64,000 bases of DNA from Methylovirgula sp. HY1 (GTDB lineage: Bacteria; Pseudomonadota; Alphaproteobacteria; Rhizobiales; Beijerinckiaceae): contig NZ_CP073764.1 in assembly GCF_019343105.1 (NCBI RefSeq), positions 1,984,001 to 2,048,000 of the forward strand, written 5' to 3'. A program made the translations under genes and the position numbers. Shown here one piece after another: positions 56,286 through 64,000 of the stretch. Numbering within the stretch: the first letter of the stretch is position 1; each line of letters starts with the position of its first letter. Below the pieces are notes generated by a model. It was given only the letters and a program-made list of their open reading frames with translations, did no database searches and was not told the DNA's origin.

Positions 56286-56705
56286 ATGCATAAGTTTAAC
56301 TCGGCAGCGTTCACAGCTCTCGGCCTCGGCGCGGCCTTCGCGATATCGCTCGCCATCTCAGCAACCCCGGCAGATGCATCCGCCGCCTCCAAGCTCAAGA
56401 CTTACGACACGAACAAGGACGGCACGCTCGATCTCAAGGAGGTGACGGCGGGCGCCGGCAGCACCTTCGATAGACTCAACAAGGACAAGGACCACACGCT
56501 CGACATGCAGGAGCTGCATGGACGGCTCAGCAAAAAGGAATTCGCGGCGGGCGACCCGGATAAGGACAAGACCCTGACCAAGGCCGAATATATCGTCATC
56601 GTGACCCGCGCCTTCAACGCCGCCAATAAAGACAAGGACGGCACGCTCGACCTCAAGGAACTAAAGACCAAGGACGGTCTGATCCTTGTCCGCCTTTTGA
56701 AATAA
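56286..56705 (+). CDS. Lanmodulin-like four-EF-hand periplasmic protein
   Basis: A 139-residue secreted protein with a signal peptide (ALGLGAAFAISLAISATPA) and four EF-hand loops at residues 41-52 (DTNKDGTLDLKE), 65-76 (NKDKDHTLDMQE), 90-101 (DPDKDKTLTKAE) and 114-125 (NKDKDGTLDLKE). Loop-to-loop spacing of 24, 25 and 24 residues, the intervening helices and the short C-terminus match lanmodulin, the lanthanide-binding protein of methylotrophs. Only loop 3 keeps the position-2 Pro; loop 4 begins with Asn as in lanmodulin, and loop 3 has Thr at position 9. Affinities may therefore differ. GAAGGAGA precedes the ATG. Calcium binding is the alternative. Confidence 0.85.
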   Translation: MHKFNSAAFTALGLGAAFAISLAISATPADASAASKLKTYDTNKDGTLDLKEVTAGAGSTFDRLNKDKDHTLDMQELHGRLSKKEFAAGDPDKDKTLTKAEYIVIVTRAFNAANKDKDGTLDLKELKTKDGLILVRLLK

Positions 56706-56756
56706 GCGGCATTTCCGGCAAGACAATTTCAAGGCCTCGCCGCTTATTATGAGCGC

Positions 56757-58547
56757 ATGCGCGAAGCCTTTTCGTATTTTGGCGTTTCCCATCTCTCCCC
56801 TCTGCTCCTCGGCGGGGTCGCGGCGGCTTGCGCGTTCTTGGCTTGCTTTCGCTGCCGGCTCACTCTGGCGCCTTGGCTGCGCCGCCGCTCCGCGTCGTCG
56901 GGCGCACCGAAATGGGAGCTGAAGGACTCGGAGGAAGCCCGCGAAAGGGCCGAGCTGGCCAGCGATGCCAAATCGCGGCGCCTGGCGACGATGAGTCACG
57001 AAATCCGCACGCCGCTCAATGGCATTCTCGGCATGGCCGAACTTCTCGCTTCAACCGAGCTCGACCTGGAGCAGAAGAGCTATATCGACGCCATACGCAG
57101 CTCGGGCGCGGCGCTGGCCGCGCTGGTCGATGAAATCCTCGATTTCTCGAAAATCGAAGCCGGCAAGCTCGAACTGACGCAGGCGCCTTTCGATCTCGTC
57201 AGTCTCATCGAGGGCATAACCGAGCTGTTGGCCCCAGCCGCGCATGACAAGGGCCTCGAGATCGCCTGCGCCATCGATCCTAGCCTGCCGACCCGTATGA
57301 TCGGCGATGCCACGCGGTTGCGGCAGGTCTTGATCAATCTCGCCGGCAATGCGGTCAAATATACGCTGACCGGCGGCGTCGGCCTGCGCGTTGCCCCCGA
57401 TAAAGGCTCCGGCAAAGGCGCCAATGAGATTTATGTCGAATTCGCCGTGATCGACACCGGGCCGGGCATCCCGCCGGCCTACCGCGAGGCCATCTTCGAA
57501 GAGTTCGCCGTCACCGACAGCCACACCCAGCCGGAGCAAGGCAGCACCGGCCTCGGCCTGTCGATTTCGCGGCGGCTGGCCGAGCGCATGGGCGGCAGCC
57601 TGCAACTCGATGCAAGCTCACAGGCCGGCTCGATTTTCACGATGCGCCTGCCATTGCCGGCGGCGCCCGACGCGCCACCTCAGGCGGTTCCTGCCGCGTT
57701 GCGCAACAAACGCGCTTTGATTGTTGCGCGCTCGCGCTTCGAAGCACCTTATCTCGCCGAGAAATTAACGGCGGCCGGAGCCGAAGTGCTTTGGGCGGCG
57801 AGCGAAGAAGCGAGCCGGTCTTTCTTGCGCGAGACGGCGAGAGCGGGCCGCGCGCCCGATATCGTCATCGTCGATTGCGCCCTCGGCGTGGAAGCCACGC
57901 GCCTGCTCGGCGAGGCGGCGCGTATCGCCGGGGTCGGGCAAAGCTTTGTCTTCTTCTCGCCTTTCGAACGCCGCGCCGTCGAACAAACCTCGCTGCAGGC
58001 CTTCGATGGCTGGCTGGTCAAGCCTTTGCGCAGCCGCTCCCTCTACGCGAGGCTGACGGCGCCGCTACCACAAACACCGCCAAGCCCCATCCCCTCTTCC
58101 ATCCCGGCGCCCGACCTGCGCGATCTCGAAATCCTCGTCGCGGAGGATAATGACATCAACGCGCTCATCACCCTCCGGCATTTGGAGAAACGCGGCGCCC
58201 ATGTGCTTCGGGTCAAAGACGGTGTCGCCGCCCTGCAAGCGGCGCAAGACGGACTTGCTGGCAAAGGTCCGCGTTTCGACGCGATGATTCTCGACATCAG
58301 AATGCCGGGGCTCGACGGCATTGAAGTCACGCGCCGCATCAGGCAGGCGGAACAAGCGGCCGGTGCCGCGCCAAGCCGCCTCATCGCGCTTTCCGCCGAT
58401 GCCTTTCCCGCCGCCGCAGAAGCGGCCCGCGCCGCAGGGATAGACGAGTTTTTGACCAAGCCCGCCGATCTCGCCCGGCTCGATCGCGCGATTGCCGCCT
58501 GCCGCGCCGATGCTCAGACGCGCGCGCCTTCCTCGAAGGTCATCTGA
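56757..58547 (+). CDS. Hybrid sensor histidine kinase with pseudo-receiver and receiver
   Basis: A 596-residue two-component protein. One N-terminal transmembrane helix (SPLLLGGVAAACAFLACF) is followed by a HisKA domain with phospho-acceptor His81 in MSHEIRTPLNGILGM. The HATPase domain has N-box NLAGNAVKYT, G1 DTGPGIP and G2 GSTGLGLSIS. A first receiver-like domain (about 320-435) lacks the acidic pocket (VARSRFEA) but keeps IVDCA and VKPL. A true receiver follows with DDN-type acidic residues AEDND and phosphorylatable Asp513 in ILDIRMPG. There is no periplasmic sensor domain. It lies 51 bases after the lanmodulin-like gene and might be co-transcribed. Confidence 0.9.
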   Translation: MREAFSYFGVSHLSPLLLGGVAAACAFLACFRCRLTLAPWLRRRSASSGAPKWELKDSEEARERAELASDAKSRRLATMSHEIRTPLNGILGMAELLASTELDLEQKSYIDAIRSSGAALAALVDEILDFSKIEAGKLELTQAPFDLVSLIEGITELLAPAAHDKGLEIACAIDPSLPTRMIGDATRLRQVLINLAGNAVKYTLTGGVGLRVAPDKGSGKGANEIYVEFAVIDTGPGIPPAYREAIFEEFAVTDSHTQPEQGSTGLGLSISRRLAERMGGSLQLDASSQAGSIFTMRLPLPAAPDAPPQAVPAALRNKRALIVARSRFEAPYLAEKLTAAGAEVLWAASEEASRSFLRETARAGRAPDIVIVDCALGVEATRLLGEAARIAGVGQSFVFFSPFERRAVEQTSLQAFDGWLVKPLRSRSLYARLTAPLPQTPPSPIPSSIPAPDLRDLEILVAEDNDINALITLRHLEKRGAHVLRVKDGVAALQAAQDGLAGKGPRFDAMILDIRMPGLDGIEVTRRIRQAEQAAGAAPSRLIALSADAFPAAAEAARAAGIDEFLTKPADLARLDRAIAACRADAQTRAPSSKVI

Positions 58548-58564
58548 CAATCTTGCCGTGCGTC

Positions 58565-58694
58565 ATGCGCGGACTTGATCCGCGCATCCAGGACCGTGGT
58601 CGTCGAACGGGGTGGAAGCTCACGCAAGACAGCGTCAGCCCGCGAGAAAACCCGTCTGGCTGAGTGCTTGGATGCGCGGACTTGATCCGCGCAT
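58565..58694. repeat. Pair of 23-bp palindromes in convergent spacer
   Basis: Two copies of the hairpin ATGCGCGGACTTGATCCGCG(CAT), at 58565-58587 and 58672-58694, flank about 85 bases and sit in inverted contexts (CGTCATGCG... and ...GCATGACGGC). This is a REP/BIME-like doublet between the convergent kinase and yebC genes, probably serving as a bidirectional terminator. Confidence 0.8.
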
Positions 58695-58714
58695 GACGGC
58701 CGGCGCTTCGCGCC

Positions 58715-59461
58715 TCACCCGCTCAGTTTTGCCATGAGCGCGTCGGAGACTTCGAAATTGGCATAGACATTCTGCACATCGTCATTGTCTTCGAGCGAAT
58801 TGATGAGACGCAGGATCTTCTCGCCCGCCTCGTCATCCACGCCGATCGTGTTCTGTGGCTTCCAGATGATGGAAACCTTGCGCGGCTCGCCGAATTTCGT
58901 TTCGAGCACCTGCGCCACATCGCGTACCATTTCGAGAGTCGTGGTGATCTCATGCCCGTCGGGGCTCGAGACGACATCTTCCGCGCCCGCCTCGATCGCC
59001 GCTTCCAGCATTTGATCTTCCGATGCGGCTTTCGCCGGAAATTCAATCAGCCCGACATGGTCGAACATGAAGGAGACGGCGCCGGTCTCGGCGAGCGCGC
59101 CGCCGGCCTTGGTGAAATAGGAGCGCACCTCGCCCGCCGTCCGGTTGCGATTATCGGTCAGAGCCTCGATGATCACGGCGACGCCGCCCGGCGCATAGCC
59201 CTCGTAGCGCACCTCGTCGTAATTCTCCGAATCGGCGCCCGAGGCCTTCTTGATCGCCCGCTCGATATTGTCTTTCGGCATATTTTCCGCGCGCGCCTCG
59301 AGCACGGCGGAACGCAGGCGGGCATTCATATTGATGTCGGGCAGGCCGAGCTTGGCGGCAACGGTGATTTCACGCGCGAGCTTGGAGAAGAGCTTGGAGC
59401 GGATCGCGTCCTGCTTGCCCTTCTTGTGCATGATGTTCTTGAACTGACTATGTCCAGCCAT
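58715..59461 (-). CDS. yebC: YebC/PmpR-family protein
   Basis: A 248-residue protein of the YebC/TACO1 family, annotated as DNA-binding regulators; some members assist ribosomes through difficult proline-rich stretches. Diagnostic features are the N-terminus [59 protein letters not shown] and [14 protein letters not shown], with a C-terminal NVYANFEV. Normal length and complete. ruvC/ruvAB, often nearby, are not in the window. Confidence 0.95.
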   Translation of the reverse strand: MAGHSQFKNIMHKKGKQDAIRSKLFSKLAREITVAAKLGLPDINMNARLRSAVLEARAENMPKDNIERAIKKASGADSENYDEVRYEGYAPGGVAVIIEALTDNRNRTAGEVRSYFTKAGGALAETGAVSFMFDHVGLIEFPAKAASEDQMLEAAIEAGAEDVVSSPDGHEITTTLEMVRDVAQVLETKFGEPRKVSIIWKPQNTIGVDDEAGEKILRLINSLEDNDDVQNVYANFEVSDALMAKLSG

Positions 59462-59696
59462 TGCCGCCTCTGGTCTGCCTTCGCTCGAACGCCGATCTAT
59501 CCCGGCCTTGGGCCGGCGCGATTTTCACCCTCCATCTAATACGCCACGCCGGCTCGAACAACCGGAAGAAGGGGCGGCGATCGAACCGAGTTCCGCCGCA
59601 AGGCTGTAAGACGCATGTTCTCTATATGTTCTTTACAGGCGGTCGGTCTTCGCCTAGACTGTTCTCGTCGGTGTCGATGCTGTTCGAGAGGTTCGG

Positions 59697-61229
59697 GTGA
59701 CGACGATCGGGGAGCTGCGGAGGGTTTTTGACCAAGGCGCCTGGCGTCTGGCGTTCTGTCCTTTGCCGACAATCCAGGACGAGGGACTTATCCTTGGCCA
59801 CGGCACCATGCTCATGCGCATGGATCGAGCGGGGCACAGCGAAAAGAGACTTATGCTCCGAGCGGATGAAGCCAGGCTCCTCACGCTTCTTTCCTCAGTC
59901 TACGGCCGACAAATTTCACCGCGCGTGATGCATCATGTCGCCCGCGCCTCCGAACAATGGAGCCGCGGCGACAAAGCCCTGGCGCATATCGAGCTCGCCT
60001 TCGCACGCTTGCCGCGGCTCGAAACGAGAGAGGATGCGTTTCGGCTCTTCCTCGCCGAAAATCTTCTATCGCAAGGCATGACGCCAAGGCGTCTCACGCG
60101 GGCCTTGGGCTTTGATCCGCAGCTTCTAAAATATGATCCCAACCAGCCGCGCGAACCGGCAGGAAACGGCCGCCCGAGCGGGCGTTGGGTACGCGGCGAC
60201 ATCGGCGGCGCGCAAGTGGACGCATCCTCTTCGGCGTCCGGAACACCGGCCGTAGCAACATCCATTGTCGAAGAAACCGCGCCTGCAGCCGTCCGCTGGC
60301 TCACCTCTTTCGCAGCGGAAGCCGCGGGAGCAACGGCCTTGGGAGCCGCCGGCGCAATCGCCTTCGCCGGCTTTCTCGTCATTCCGACGCCAAATTCCGG
60401 CGGCGTCTATGACGGCGCTGTACCGACGCTGCCCGGCGTCCGCTACAAATTTTCCGAACCGACCGGCGGTTTGAAGATCACCGCCACTGCGGACGACGGC
60501 GAAACGATCACGTTTGACGCCCACCGGCGCGACAATAGCGGAGTCTATTATGATGCCAAGGGTCGCGCGCTCGGTCGCGACGTCGGCACCGGCCTTTATA
60601 TTGATATCGATGCCGCGGACGCAGCGCTTAGGGACGAATTTGGCGCACCCCCGCGCAGCGATCAAGAAGAAGGGCCAGAGTCAACTCCAGCGCCTTTTGT
60701 CCGACCCGATGAGCCAAAACTCTGTCCGGACCCGAGCCCAGATCGCGGCAACAAGGAAGATGCAAACGGCGAAAAGGCATTCGCCGCGTTTTATCAGGAA
60801 TATGTCGGGTCTATCGTCAATCCGCAGCTCAAGCCGCCTCTGCCAGCAGCGCTCGGTTACGCGCTCTTCGATCCAAAAGAAGGCAAGCTCATCGTCTTCG
60901 ATCATTGCCAACTGACGACAGGCAAGATGATCGAGGCCAAAGGGCATTATGAAAAGCTGCTCAAATTTGACATGGGCCGAAAAAGCCTCACGGAGGAATT
61001 CGAAGCTCAGGCAGAACGCCAGATCGCAGCGGCCGACGCGAATGGCGGACGGGCCATCGAGTGGCATTTCTATGAAATGCAAACGATGGAGTTCGCGCGA
61101 AAAATCTTCAAAAACACCGATATTCTCGACAGGATCACCCTTGTTTATACGCCCTATCCGGGCAACGACGAATGGCCTTATCCGAAGGACGCGCAACGCA
61201 GCTGGGCGAAGGGGAGGCAAAAGCCATGA
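59697..61229 (+). CDS. Polymorphic toxin with C-terminal Tox-REase-5 nuclease domain
   Basis: A 510-residue multi-domain protein. The N-terminal helical domain ends LFLAENLLSQGMTPRRLTRA followed by LGFDPQLLKYDPNQPREPAG and GRWVRG, a linker seen in many Hyphomicrobiales proteins. A hydrophobic segment follows (AAGATALGAAGAIAFAGFLV, about 215-235), then a variable region. The C-terminal nuclease-like domain reads KLCPDPSPDRG, KLIVFDHCQLTTGKMIEAKG (acidic residue plus E-x-K restriction-endonuclease core) and AIEWHFYEMQTMEFARKIF. This fits the Tox-REase-5 fold. The GTG start has GAGAGG upstream. The stop overlaps the immunity gene. Confidence 0.8.
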   Translation: MTTIGELRRVFDQGAWRLAFCPLPTIQDEGLILGHGTMLMRMDRAGHSEKRLMLRADEARLLTLLSSVYGRQISPRVMHHVARASEQWSRGDKALAHIELAFARLPRLETREDAFRLFLAENLLSQGMTPRRLTRALGFDPQLLKYDPNQPREPAGNGRPSGRWVRGDIGGAQVDASSSASGTPAVATSIVEETAPAAVRWLTSFAAEAAGATALGAAGAIAFAGFLVIPTPNSGGVYDGAVPTLPGVRYKFSEPTGGLKITATADDGETITFDAHRRDNSGVYYDAKGRALGRDVGTGLYIDIDAADAALRDEFGAPPRSDQEEGPESTPAPFVRPDEPKLCPDPSPDRGNKEDANGEKAFAAFYQEYVGSIVNPQLKPPLPAALGYALFDPKEGKLIVFDHCQLTTGKMIEAKGHYEKLLKFDMGRKSLTEEFEAQAERQIAAADANGGRAIEWHFYEMQTMEFARKIFKNTDILDRITLVYTPYPGNDEWPYPKDAQRSWAKGRQKP

Positions 61230-61984
61230 CTTTGTCGCGATATGCCATGGTCGGATTTTGGGGTGCGCGGCAGGAAACGCCGGAAGCCTTGGCTCTCAGA
61301 TTCAATCACCTCATCGACCGCTTAGCCTTGATCGATCCTGTCTTGAGCAACTGGATCTGGATAAACGAGAATAGAAAACCCATTCAGTTCGCGAGGATTC
61401 AAGGCCAACTCGCCGAAAAAATTGCCGCGGCCGTAGCCAAAGCCGACGATGGAGAACCAGTGCCGATCTTTGGCTACCGTTTCGGCACTCTCAATGTTCT
61501 GGGAGATACACCGCGCCTTTTTGATTTAAGCATTCACGCCGGAAGCTGGATCGAGAACGATAGCTTTTACTCGAATAAGGCTTCGCTCACGACTGATTAT
61601 TATGCGGCGCCCGATCCTGCGATCGTCACTTATAAGATTTTTAAACAAGCTCTTTTAGCGATCGCCGAATCTTTCGAAGTGACCTTCTGCGCAGCATTTC
61701 CAAATGACTTGATGGACCTCTGGCCTAAGGGACAAAAATTCCGCTTCGGCTGGATCAATTATGTGTCGCCGCGCTTCGCGCCGCTTGTCACGCCGCCGAA
61801 ATCCGCCTTCGTGGAATATCGTCAAAATGGCGGGCTCCTAATGGCGGCGACGGACGAAACCTTTATCACTAGCAACCCGCAGCATCTCGCCGCCGCGCGC
61901 GACATCGAAGCAGCACTTGCACCGTTAAATGCGCTGCCTTGGCCGCTCGACGAAGGCGCAGACAATGCCTCGCCGCTGTCTTGA
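61226..61984 (+). CDS. Immunity protein, Imm52-like
   Basis: A 252-residue protein starting MTLSRYAMVGFWGARQETPE, with ATGA overlap to the toxin stop. The W-G-x-R opening, the LSNWIWINENRKPIQF region, and the central NVLGDTPRLFDLSIHAGSW resemble the Imm52 family, which commonly pairs with Tox-REase-5 toxins. It would bind and inactivate the cognate nuclease in the cytoplasm. Family assignment is from pattern memory plus the strong genetic context. Confidence 0.75.
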   Translation: MTLSRYAMVGFWGARQETPEALALRFNHLIDRLALIDPVLSNWIWINENRKPIQFARIQGQLAEKIAAAVAKADDGEPVPIFGYRFGTLNVLGDTPRLFDLSIHAGSWIENDSFYSNKASLTTDYYAAPDPAIVTYKIFKQALLAIAESFEVTFCAAFPNDLMDLWPKGQKFRFGWINYVSPRFAPLVTPPKSAFVEYRQNGGLLMAATDETFITSNPQHLAAARDIEAALAPLNALPWPLDEGADNASPLS

Positions 61985-62006
61985 CGAAAAACGCACCAGA
62001 AACGCC

Positions 62007-62624
62007 TCACTTCGCCCGCGCATCCCTATGCTCTTCCCGCGCCGCTTCGAAAATTTCGCGCGCGGCATCGGCATTCACGAGCGCGATCCCGAGCCCCACG
62101 ACAATATCCGGCCATATGCTCGGCCAAAGCGCCGTGACGCCCGCCGCCGCGATGATCGCGACATTGGCAAAGACATCATTGCGGGCGGAGAGAAAGGCGG
62201 CTTTGCTGAGACTGCCGGCGTGGCCGCGCACACGCGCCAGGACCACGGCGCAAACACCATTGACGCATAAGGCGCCGAGGCCTGTCAGGCTCAAGGGTAA
62301 AGGATGCGGCGGCAGCGGCACGGCGATCTTGTGCCATAGCATCAGGCCACCCGCCACCACCGGCAGCAGCAGAAGCGCCGAAAGCCCCATGCCGAGCCGC
62401 GCCCGCCAGACGGCGCCAAAGCCGAGGCCAATGAGAATAAGGCTGCTCACCGCCGTATCCTCGAGAAAATCGACGCTGTCGGCGATAAGCGCGACCGAGC
62501 CGATCGCGAGTGCGACCAGAAGTTCGATGCCGAAATAGGCGAGATTCAAAGCGATGACGAGCCGCAAGCTGGCGATGAAGCGCCGATCGGCGCGGCCGAT
62601 GAAATCTCCGTCCTCATTCGACAT
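62007..62624 (-). CDS. Short CDF-like cation transporter
   Basis: A 205-residue integral membrane protein resembling the six-helix membrane part of cation diffusion facilitators: SLRLVIALNLAYFGIELLVA and SVALIADSVDFLEDTAVSSL with Asp residues at the transport site. A TM5 SLSKAAFLSARNDVFANVAI contains Asn-Asp where CDF proteins have His/Asp-x-x-x-Asp. The cytoplasmic C-terminal metal-sensing domain is missing, which is normal for this short subgroup. It overlaps the acid phosphatase gene by 11 bases. Confidence 0.85.
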   Translation of the reverse strand: MSNEDGDFIGRADRRFIASLRLVIALNLAYFGIELLVALAIGSVALIADSVDFLEDTAVSSLILIGLGFGAVWRARLGMGLSALLLLPVVAGGLMLWHKIAVPLPPHPLPLSLTGLGALCVNGVCAVVLARVRGHAGSLSKAAFLSARNDVFANVAIIAAAGVTALWPSIWPDIVVGLGIALVNADAAREIFEAAREEHRDARAK

Positions 62625-63378
62625 GGCGGGAAGCATTCGCCCGGGCCGAGAGAGCCAAAACCCTGCGCATTTCCGCTTCCGCCGCTGCGCGTTCGGCCTT
62701 GAATCGCGGCTTGGTCGCCATCACGGCGAAGAGCGCATAGGCGAGCCTTTTGCCGGCCTCGACATCGCTTGGATAATGCACCCCGCAGATAAGGCGATGA
62801 TGCGCATAGTCATCGGCGCGGGCGAAAATCGCATCGCGCCGTTCCGGCAGAATCGAGGAAAGGACGAGCGCCATCAGATAGCCGGTCATCGTATGGCCGC
62901 TCGGATAGGAATCATTCTTGATCTTGGTCCAGCAGACCGGATGCAGACTCTTGTCGAAATTATAGGGCCGCTCGCGGCGAAACACATTCTTCACCGGCTC
63001 GATATCGGCCTTTTCGTCCTGCTCCACATGCTTGGACAGGACCGCCGTCAGCGGCAACGCGCGCGCGTTGAAGCCTTTGCCGAGCACGGTCTTGAAAATG
63101 AATATGTCGCGCTCGGCTTCATCCGCGCGCGCCGCAGCGATCTCGCCTGCCGTGCGCTGCGTTTCGATCCGATGCAGTTCCGCCAATTCGGCTTTAGCCT
63201 TCGCAGACCCATTCGCCGGCGGCGACGGCAGCATGTCGACCGCATCGATTTGCGCCGGCGCGACGAAAAAATATGGCGCGCGCGCCTGCGCGAGGCCGGC
63301 TGTCAGCACGACGAGCGCCAAAACCACGGGGACAGCGACGATCTTCCTCATCGCGCCATTCGATTTGCCAAGGTCCAT
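62614..63378 (-). CDS. PAP2-family class A acid phosphatase
   Basis: A secreted phosphatase of 254 residues with signal peptide (KIVAVPVVLALVVLTAGLAQARA). The three-part PAP2 motif is present: KNVFRRERPYNF, YPSGHTMTGY and HHRLICGVHYPSDVEAGKRL. This matches class A non-specific acid phosphatases (PhoC/PhoN type), which release phosphate from organic esters in the periplasm. I chose the ATG at 63378 because GGTGGAG precedes it. It begins 11 bases after the ymdB stop and overlaps the next gene, so the three form an operon. Confidence 0.9.
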   Translation of the reverse strand: MDLGKSNGAMRKIVAVPVVLALVVLTAGLAQARAPYFFVAPAQIDAVDMLPSPPANGSAKAKAELAELHRIETQRTAGEIAAARADEAERDIFIFKTVLGKGFNARALPLTAVLSKHVEQDEKADIEPVKNVFRRERPYNFDKSLHPVCWTKIKNDSYPSGHTMTGYLMALVLSSILPERRDAIFARADDYAHHRLICGVHYPSDVEAGKRLAYALFAVMATKPRFKAERAAAEAEMRRVLALSARANASRHVE

Positions 63379-63389
63379 GAAGCTCCACC

Positions 63390-64000
63390 TCAATCCCAAA
63401 ACTCCGCCCGCGCCTGCGAGAGCTTGCCGCCGACGCGCACCGGCGCGATCTTGACGGCGAGCCCATGGGAATCGGTTTCGACCGCGACGCCGCAGAGCGT
63501 CGCCGGCCCCGCCGCGGGCTCGAGCCGGCCACCCGGCACTTTCCGGGTGAAGCGGCGCACCGGCTCTTCCTTTTCCATGCCGATGACGGAATCATAATCG
63601 CCCGTCATGCCGGCGTCCGTCATATAGCCCGTGCCTTGCGACAGGATCTGATGATCCGCGGTCGGCACATGCGTATGCGAGCCGACGACCAGCGAGACGC
63701 GGCCATCGACGAAATGCGCGAAGGCCTGTTTCTCGCTCGATGTCTCGGCATGAAAATCGATGATCGCGGCATCGCAGGCTTCCCCGAGCGGACAGGCCGC
63801 GATCTCCTGCTCGACCATGGCAAAGGGATCGTCCAGCGCATCCATGAACAGCCGGCCAAGCGCGTTGACGACCAGAATGCGCTGGCCGTTTGCCGTCTCG
63901 ATGAGACTCGCGCCACGCCCCGGCGTGCCCTTTGGATAGTTGAGCGGACGGATCAGGCGCGGCTGATGGGTGATGAAAGTGAGCGCTTCCCGCTGATCGA
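63390..64000 (-). CDS. YmdB-family metallophosphoesterase (partial, 5' end beyond window)
   Basis: The C-terminal part (about 203 residues) of the TIGR00282/YmdB metallophosphoesterase family, which includes a 2',3'-cyclic nucleotide phosphodiesterase in Bacillus. Visible motifs: RPLNYPKGTPGRG, RILVVNALGRLFMD, IIDFHAETSSEKQAFAHFVD, VVGSHTHVPTADHQIL and GTGYMTDAGMTGDYDSVIGM, with His and Asp/Asn metal ligands. The frame continues off the window end, so the N-terminal metal site is not seen. First visible gene of an operon with the acid phosphatase and cation transporter genes. Confidence 0.92.
   Translation of the reverse strand, partial: DQREALTFITHQPRLIRPLNYPKGTPGRGASLIETANGQRILVVNALGRLFMDALDDPFAMVEQEIAACPLGEACDAAIIDFHAETSSEKQAFAHFVDGRVSLVVGSHTHVPTADHQILSQGTGYMTDAGMTGDYDSVIGMEKEEPVRRFTRKVPGGRLEPAAGPATLCGVAVETDSHGLAVKIAPVRVGGKLSQARAEFWD

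Overview
The window looks like chromosomal DNA of an alphaproteobacterium of the order Hyphomicrobiales, most likely family Beijerinckiaceae or a close methylotrophic relative. The reasons are the alphaproteobacterial hopanoid cluster (hpnACDE-shc-hpnG, hpnH, ispH, hpnN), an NdvA-type glucan exporter, the rluD-rpoH arrangement, high GC with strong GC3 bias, intergenic REP-like palindromes beginning AGAGCRTG/AGAGCGTTT, and a lanmodulin-like EF-hand protein. The family-level placement is inference; no rRNA gene is present.

Layout. 0-21 kb is mostly core genome: greA, a tRNA-Pro(CGG), rpoH, rluD, a glucan ABC exporter, a sodium/proton antiporter-like protein, an MNT-HEPN toxin-antitoxin pair, polA, a patatin-like phospholipase, a succinate-semialdehyde dehydrogenase, CDP-diacylglycerol diphosphatase, bluB, a GNAT acetyltransferase, ychF and an ABC exporter. 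21.4-33.3 kb is the hopanoid locus: hpnA-hpnC-hpnD-hpnE-shc-hpnG in one direction, ispH-hpnH opposing it with overlapping gene tails, and the hopanoid transporter hpnN leaving divergently. It covers squalene synthesis from farnesyl diphosphate, cyclisation, C35 side-chain addition and export to the outer membrane. 34.2-39.6 kb has an acetaldehyde-type dehydrogenase with its DUF779 partner, an MsbA-like exporter and an O-antigen ligase-like membrane protein.

39.8-55.3 kb is an accessory island. It opens with a complete IS21-family element (29-bp perfect terminal inverted repeats) that abuts the 5' end of a multicopper oxidase gene. Copper-handling genes follow: multicopper oxidase, cupredoxin, CusF-like protein, DsbA-like protein, a small CxxCH protein, a CopB-type P1B ATPase and a SHOCT protein. 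A second, unrelated IS21-type element sits between copB and the SHOCT gene. Then come a three-gene cassette (permuted papain-like protein, 76-residue protein, Abi-alpha/DUF4393 protein), an IS5/IS427-group element, and a comM (yifB) gene that has lost its 5' half. The comM remnant looks like the right-hand scar of the island.

56-64 kb returns to ordinary coding density: a lanmodulin-like protein, a hybrid histidine kinase, yebC, a Tox-REase-5 polymorphic toxin with an Imm52-like immunity gene, and a YmdB phosphoesterase / acid phosphatase / cation transporter operon cut by the window end. The most notable items are the lanmodulin-like protein, the Abi-alpha cassette, the toxin-immunity pair, the IS21-oxidase junction and the truncated comM.
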